DNA of 64,000 bases from Thermincola ferriacetica (GTDB lineage Bacteria > Bacillota > Thermincolia > Thermincolales > Thermincolaceae). The DNA is taken from positions 62,001 to 126,000 of the forward strand of contig NZ_LGTE01000001.1 in the NCBI RefSeq assembly GCF_001263415.1, written 5' to 3'. The position numbers were made by a program, and so were the translations under genes. Below are positions 60,012 through 64,000 of this stretch, piece by piece; position 1 is the stretch's first letter; each line of letters opens with the position of its first letter. The notes under the pieces are model-generated. The model did no database searches and was not told the origin of the DNA. It saw only the letters and a list, made by a program, of their open reading frames with translations.

Positions 60012-62216
60012 ATGTCTGAAGAGTTGAACTTTGATCAAATATATGCGGACGCAGAAAAGGCTATGGAAGGCAAAGAGCCTATTAAAATGTACAGAAGAGC
60101 TTACAAGGGCGCTATCACCGCTGTAAGTTACGCTGAAATTCTCCTTACCCAGGCTATTAAAAAGTACGGGAAGGATCAGAAAATCGGTTATCCTAACACT
60201 GCTTATTTCGTACCTGTAATCCGCTGCTGGTGGGGAGACGAATGCACCACATTAGGCGACTTGGTTCCTGTCTTAAACAGAGCCAGAAATCAAATTACGG
60301 AAGATTTAACCTTTGAACAATACCGTCTGAACGGTATGTCCACCTGGATTGCTGCCGATATTATTGAAGTAGTACAATATATCGGTTATGATGAAAGCAA
60401 TCCAAGGTTTCCTGCTCCTTGGACCGGATTTATCGGCGACCCGGTTGTACGTCAGTACGGTATTAAGATGGTTGACTGGACTATCCCCGGTGAAGCTGTT
60501 ATCGTTGGCCGGGCCAAAGACAGCAAGGCTGCTGCCAAGATTGTTGCCGACCTGATGGGTAAAGGTTTAATGATCTTCCTCTGCGATGAAATTATCGAAC
60601 AACTGCTGGAAGAAAATGTTAAGTTGGGTGTAGATTATATTGCTTACCCGTTGGGTAACTTCACTCAGGTAGTTCATGCAGCAAACTACGCTTTGCGGGC
60701 CGGTATGATGTTTGGTGGTATTAAGCCGGGCCTCACCGATGCTCAGAGAGATTACCAGAGACGTCGTATCTTAGCCTTTATTCTGTACCTTGGCGAGCAT
60801 GACTTTGTTAAGGATGCTGCCTGTGCAGGGGCTATTTATACCGGTTTCCCCGTCATCACTGACCAGGAACTGCCAGAGGACGAGCAAATTCCTGATTGGT
60901 TTGTCTCTTGTCCCGATTACGATAAAATCGTGCAAACCGCTCTTGAGGTTCGTGGAGTTAAACTGACCAACATTGAGATAGACATTCCCATTAACCATGG
61001 TCCTGCCTTTGAGGGAGAAACAATCCGGAAGGGCGATATGTTCCTTGAAATGGGCGGCGGTCGGACTCCGAGCTTCGAATTAGTGCGTATGGCTGATGAT
61101 ACCATTGAAGATGGCAAAATCGAGCTTATCGGTCCCGATATCGATTCTTTGCCGCCGGAAGGTGGACGCCTGCCCATTGGTATCGTAGTTGATATTTACG
61201 GACGTAAGATGCAGCCTGACTTTGAGCCTGTTCTTGAGCGGCGCATCCACTACGGTATCAACTACGGTGAAGGTTTATGGCACGTTGCTCAGCGTGACCT
61301 GAACTGGATGCGGGTAAGTAAGGATGCTTATGCAAAAGGCTTCCGCCTGAAGCACCTGGGAGACCTGCTGTACGCCAAGTTTAAGGCAGAGTTTGCTTCG
61401 ATTGTTGACCGGGTACAGGTTACCATTTATACCGATGAGCAAAAAGTTCTCGAAATGCGTGAAGTGGCCCGTGAATATTACCGGAAGCGTGACGCTCGTC
61501 TGAAAGAGCTCACTGACGAGGGTGTTGAGGAATTTTATTCCTGTACGCTTTGCCAGTCCTTTGCCCCGACCCACGTCTGCGTTGTTGCTCCTGAGCGGGT
61601 TGGTCTGTGTGGCGCTGTTAGCTGGCTAGATGCTAAGGCTGCTTATGAAATTGACCCGCACGGCGCAAACCAGCCTATTCTTAAAGGCGAATGTGAAGAC
61701 GAAGTTAAAGGATCCTGGAAGTCCTTCAACGAATTTATTTATCAACACTCCCAGAGAACTGTAGAGAAGGTTAACTTCTACACCATTATGGAGAATCCGA
61801 TGACTTCCTGTGGTTGTTTTGAAGTTATCCTGACCATGGTTCCTGAATGTAACGGCTTCATGGCAGTTAACCGTGAACACTCCGGTATGACTCCATGTGG
61901 TATGAACTTCTCGACTTTGGCCGGTACCTGCGGCGGTGGCGCTCAGTTGCCTGGCTTCATGGGTATAGGTAAAGCTTACTTTGGTTCCAGGAAGTTTATT
62001 AAGGCTGACGGTGGTTTGGCCCGTATCGTATGGATGCCGAAGGCTCTTAAAGAGCAGCTTCGTCCTATCCTCGAAGAGAGGGCTGAAGAGGACGGCCTTG
62101 GCAAGGATTTCGTAGATAAGATTGCCGATGAGACTGTCGGAGTAACCGGTGAAGAAATTCTGCCGTTCCTGGAGGAAAAAGGCCATCCGGCTCTTACCAT
62201 GCCTCCGTTACTCTAA
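60012..62216 (+). CDS. acsB: Acetyl-CoA synthase (CODH/ACS beta subunit)
   Basis: Condenses CO, methyl from the corrinoid protein and CoA at the Ni-Ni-[4Fe4S] A-cluster. 734 residues. The A-cluster ligands are Cys511, 514, 523 and 533 plus the Cys600-Gly-Cys602 site for the distal nickel; the spacing (3, 9, 10, 67, 2) matches the Moorella enzyme. ATG 60012 after AAAGGAGGAA. A long inverted repeat follows before acsC. Confidence 0.97.
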   Translation: MSEELNFDQIYADAEKAMEGKEPIKMYRRAYKGAITAVSYAEILLTQAIKKYGKDQKIGYPNTAYFVPVIRCWWGDECTTLGDLVPVLNRARNQITEDLTFEQYRLNGMSTWIAADIIEVVQYIGYDESNPRFPAPWTGFIGDPVVRQYGIKMVDWTIPGEAVIVGRAKDSKAAAKIVADLMGKGLMIFLCDEIIEQLLEENVKLGVDYIAYPLGNFTQVVHAANYALRAGMMFGGIKPGLTDAQRDYQRRRILAFILYLGEHDFVKDAACAGAIYTGFPVITDQELPEDEQIPDWFVSCPDYDKIVQTALEVRGVKLTNIEIDIPINHGPAFEGETIRKGDMFLEMGGGRTPSFELVRMADDTIEDGKIELIGPDIDSLPPEGGRLPIGIVVDIYGRKMQPDFEPVLERRIHYGINYGEGLWHVAQRDLNWMRVSKDAYAKGFRLKHLGDLLYAKFKAEFASIVDRVQVTIYTDEQKVLEMREVAREYYRKRDARLKELTDEGVEEFYSCTLCQSFAPTHVCVVAPERVGLCGAVSWLDAKAAYEIDPHGANQPILKGECEDEVKGSWKSFNEFIYQHSQRTVEKVNFYTIMENPMTSCGCFEVILTMVPECNGFMAVNREHSGMTPCGMNFSTLAGTCGGGAQLPGFMGIGKAYFGSRKFIKADGGLARIVWMPKALKEQLRPILEERAEEDGLGKDFVDKIADETVGVTGEEILPFLEEKGHPALTMPPLL

Positions 62217-62260
62217 ATGAGATGTAAAAATGGGTATGAGGATGCAAAAAAAGTTCTAGA

Positions 62261-62291
62261 TTGATGTGGCCACTTACTGTGGTCACATCAA
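62261..62291 (+). other. Intercistronic hairpin between acsB and acsC
   Basis: TTGATGTGGCCAC 62261-62273 pairs with GTGGTCACATCAA 62279-62291 (13 bp, one G-T pair, 5-base loop). No T tract follows, so it is more likely an mRNA stability or processing element than a terminator. Confidence 0.65.
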
Positions 62292-62340
62292 TCAAGTTAT
62301 AAATTAATTAAATTAATTATAAAAGAAAGGAGATTGGGGA

Positions 62341-63669
62341 ATGGGTTTAACAGGTTTAGAAATTTTCAAACAACTACCCAAGAAGAATTGTAAGGAATGT
62401 GGCCAGCCAACTTGTTTAGCATTTGCTATGCAATTGGCTGCCGGTAAGGCAAGCTTGGACGCTTGTCCTTATGTAAGTGATGCTGCTAGGGAAGCATTGG
62501 ATTCTGCTTCGGCTCCGCCTGTTGCTTTAATTAAAATAGGCGTTGGTGAAAAGGCAATCGAGCTCGGTAATGAAACCGTACTGTTCAGGCATGATAAGAG
62601 ATTTGAACATCCTACCGCGATCACCATTCGGGTTAGCGACAACGAAGATGTAAAAGCTAAAGTGGAAAAGATCAATAAATTAGTATTTGACCGTGTTGGT
62701 CAAATTCATGAAGTTAGTATGGTTGCTATTACCAATGATTCCGGTGACGCAGCCAAGTTTGCGGAAGCCGTAAAAACAGCCCAGGATAATACTGCATATC
62801 CTTTAATGCTGGTAACTTCCGATGTTGCTGCCATGGAAAAAGCCCTTGAGGTTGCAGGAGCTAACAAGCCGCTGGTTTACGCTGCTGATGCCAACAACTA
62901 TGAGGCTATGACCAATCTGGCCAAGAAGTATGAAGCTCCGCTGGTAGTTAAGGGAACCGACCTTAATAACCTGGCCGAAGTTGTTGAAAAAGTTGTTGCT
63001 CTTGGCTACAAAAACCTTATGCTGGATTCCGGCGCAACCGAGATTTCCAGAATGGTTGCTGACCAGGTTCAAATCAGAAGGTCTGCGCTGAAACTGTTCC
63101 GTCCTTTCGGTTATCCGACTGTTGCATTTGCAACCAATGATGACCCGATGATGGAAGCTATGAATGCAGCTACTTTGATTGCAAAGTATGCCGCTGTTGT
63201 AGTGGTTAACAGTGCTGAACCAGAACACATACTGCCTCTCATTACATTACGTTTGAACATATACACCGACCCGCAGAAACCGATTGCTGTGGAGTCCAAG
63301 ATTTACGAAATCCTCAATCCGGGTCCTGATGCACCTGTACTTATCACAACAAACTTCTCACTCAGTTACTTCTGTGTTGCCGGTGATACTGAAGCTGCAA
63401 GAATGCCAGCTTATATTATCCCCGTTGATACTGACGGTATCTCCGTACTTACTGCTTGGGCTGCCGGTAAGTTTACTCCGGAAAGCATCGCTGATACCAT
63501 TAAGAAACTTGGCATTATGGAAAAAGTTAATCACAACAAGATTATTATCCCTGGTGGCGTAGCGGTATTAAGTGGTAAGACTGCTGAACTGACCGGTTGC
63601 GAAGTAATTGTTGGACCTCGTGAGTCTGCCGGACTGCCTTCCTTCTTCAAACAAAGGTGGAATAAGTAG
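62341..63669 (+). CDS. acsC: Corrinoid iron-sulfur protein large subunit
   Basis: Carries the corrinoid that transfers methyl from methyl-tetrahydrofolate to AcsB. 442 residues with the N-terminal [4Fe-4S] motif Cys17, 20, 25 and 42 (KNCKECGQPTCLAF...DAC), a TIM-barrel-like middle and a C-terminal B12-binding domain with PGGVAVLSGK and GPRESAGLPSF. ATG 62341 after AAAGGAGATTGGGG. Partner of acsD downstream. Confidence 0.96.
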   Translation: MGLTGLEIFKQLPKKNCKECGQPTCLAFAMQLAAGKASLDACPYVSDAAREALDSASAPPVALIKIGVGEKAIELGNETVLFRHDKRFEHPTAITIRVSDNEDVKAKVEKINKLVFDRVGQIHEVSMVAITNDSGDAAKFAEAVKTAQDNTAYPLMLVTSDVAAMEKALEVAGANKPLVYAADANNYEAMTNLAKKYEAPLVVKGTDLNNLAEVVEKVVALGYKNLMLDSGATEISRMVADQVQIRRSALKLFRPFGYPTVAFATNDDPMMEAMNAATLIAKYAAVVVVNSAEPEHILPLITLRLNIYTDPQKPIAVESKIYEILNPGPDAPVLITTNFSLSYFCVAGDTEAARMPAYIIPVDTDGISVLTAWAAGKFTPESIADTIKKLGIMEKVNHNKIIIPGGVAVLSGKTAELTGCEVIVGPRESAGLPSFFKQRWNK

Positions 63670-63805
63670 TAAAATAGCTTCTGGTTAAAATGGTCTTGAC
63701 GCCGAATATTTAAAGAGAAAATTTGGCGCAAGAAATGTAACGGGAGAGATTTTGTTCGGAAACCGAGAGTATAAATTATTAAAAATGGCGAAAGGAGCGG
63801 GAGAA

Positions 63806-64000
63806 ATGGCTGTAAATATAGTTAAGGAAAGATGGACCAGTAAGGTAGCAGAACTTACTATTGGTACTGGTCCGAATGCAGTTAAGGTTGGAGGTGAAAC
63901 TACACTTCCATACCTGCAATTTGAAGGAGAATTACCAAATAAGTCTCTGGTAGCTTTGGAAGTTTTCGATATGGCACCCCAAGATTGGCCTGAATTATTA
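63806..64000 (+). CDS. acsD: Corrinoid iron-sulfur protein small subunit, N-terminal part (runs off window)
   Basis: The 65 visible residues begin AVNIVKERWTSKVAELTIG and match the small (delta/AcsD) subunit of the corrinoid protein. ATG 63806 follows AAAGGAGCGGGAG; an in-frame ATG at 63785 is less likely. The 136-base gap after acsC shows no gene. Only the beginning can be judged. Confidence 0.9.
   Translation, partial: MAVNIVKERWTSKVAELTIGTGPNAVKVGGETTLPYLQFEGELPNKSLVALEVFDMAPQDWPELL

Overview
The window looks like chromosome of an anaerobic, Gram-positive, spore-lineage Clostridia. Evidence for this is the Spo0M and Spo0E-type proteins, A/G-rich Shine-Dalgarno sites, TTGACT-17-TATAAT promoters in front of tRNA genes, the Wood-Ljungdahl carbonyl branch, and a very large set of multihaem c-type cytochromes. 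The combination of giant cytochromes, CO dehydrogenase/acetyl-CoA synthase and siroheme-dependent haem synthesis resembles Thermincola-type metal-reducing, carboxydotrophic bacteria. That assignment is inference from gene content; no database was searched.

Layout. 1-5 kb: end of an RND pump, glutamate racemase, alpha-glucan phosphorylase, tRNA-Sec with its promoter and terminator, TatA and a polyprenyl diphosphate synthase. 5-31.8 kb: an extracellular-electron-transfer region. It encodes membrane-anchored 10- and 12-haem NapC-like proteins, a 17-haem doubled-CXXCH protein, a TPR protein, two NHL-propeller proteins, secreted 6-, 16-, 59- and 11-haem cytochromes, two separate ResB/CcsA pairs (System II haem ligation), and a B12-type radical SAM/LuxE-like fusion ending in five 15-residue HSHPC repeats. 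32-42.5 kb: one operon holding every enzyme from glutamyl-tRNA to haem through siroheme (hemA, hemL, hemB, hemC, cobA-hemD, a Met8-like enzyme, ahbA-D), ending in a small dihaem protein. 42.5-53.6 kb: cheR, an FtsA-like protein, a Spo0E-like protein, an HD-GYP protein, a uracil permease under a PyrR-binding RNA element, a HesB-like selenoprotein with in-frame TGA under a promoter overlapped by a CsoR-type palindrome, Spo0M and NAD synthetase. 53.7-55.3 kb: tRNA-Leu, Gln, Tyr and Asp, all on the minus strand, with short tandem repeats between the last three. 55.5-64 kb: a phosphodiesterase-like membrane protein, then the CODH/ACS operon cooC/acsF-acsA-acsB-acsC-acsD, running off the window.

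How it fits together. The haem operon supplies cofactor, the two ResB/CcsA pairs attach it, and the anchored and secreted cytochromes would carry electrons from the membrane across the cell wall. CODH/ACS supplies or consumes reducing power from CO or acetate. tRNA-Sec and the selenoprotein show that selenocysteine is used. The most unusual items are a module inserted in the 59-haem cytochrome that carries a fibronectin-III domain in split, swapped order, the radical SAM/LuxE fusion with its metal-site-like repeats, and the selenoprotein with its CsoR-like operator.
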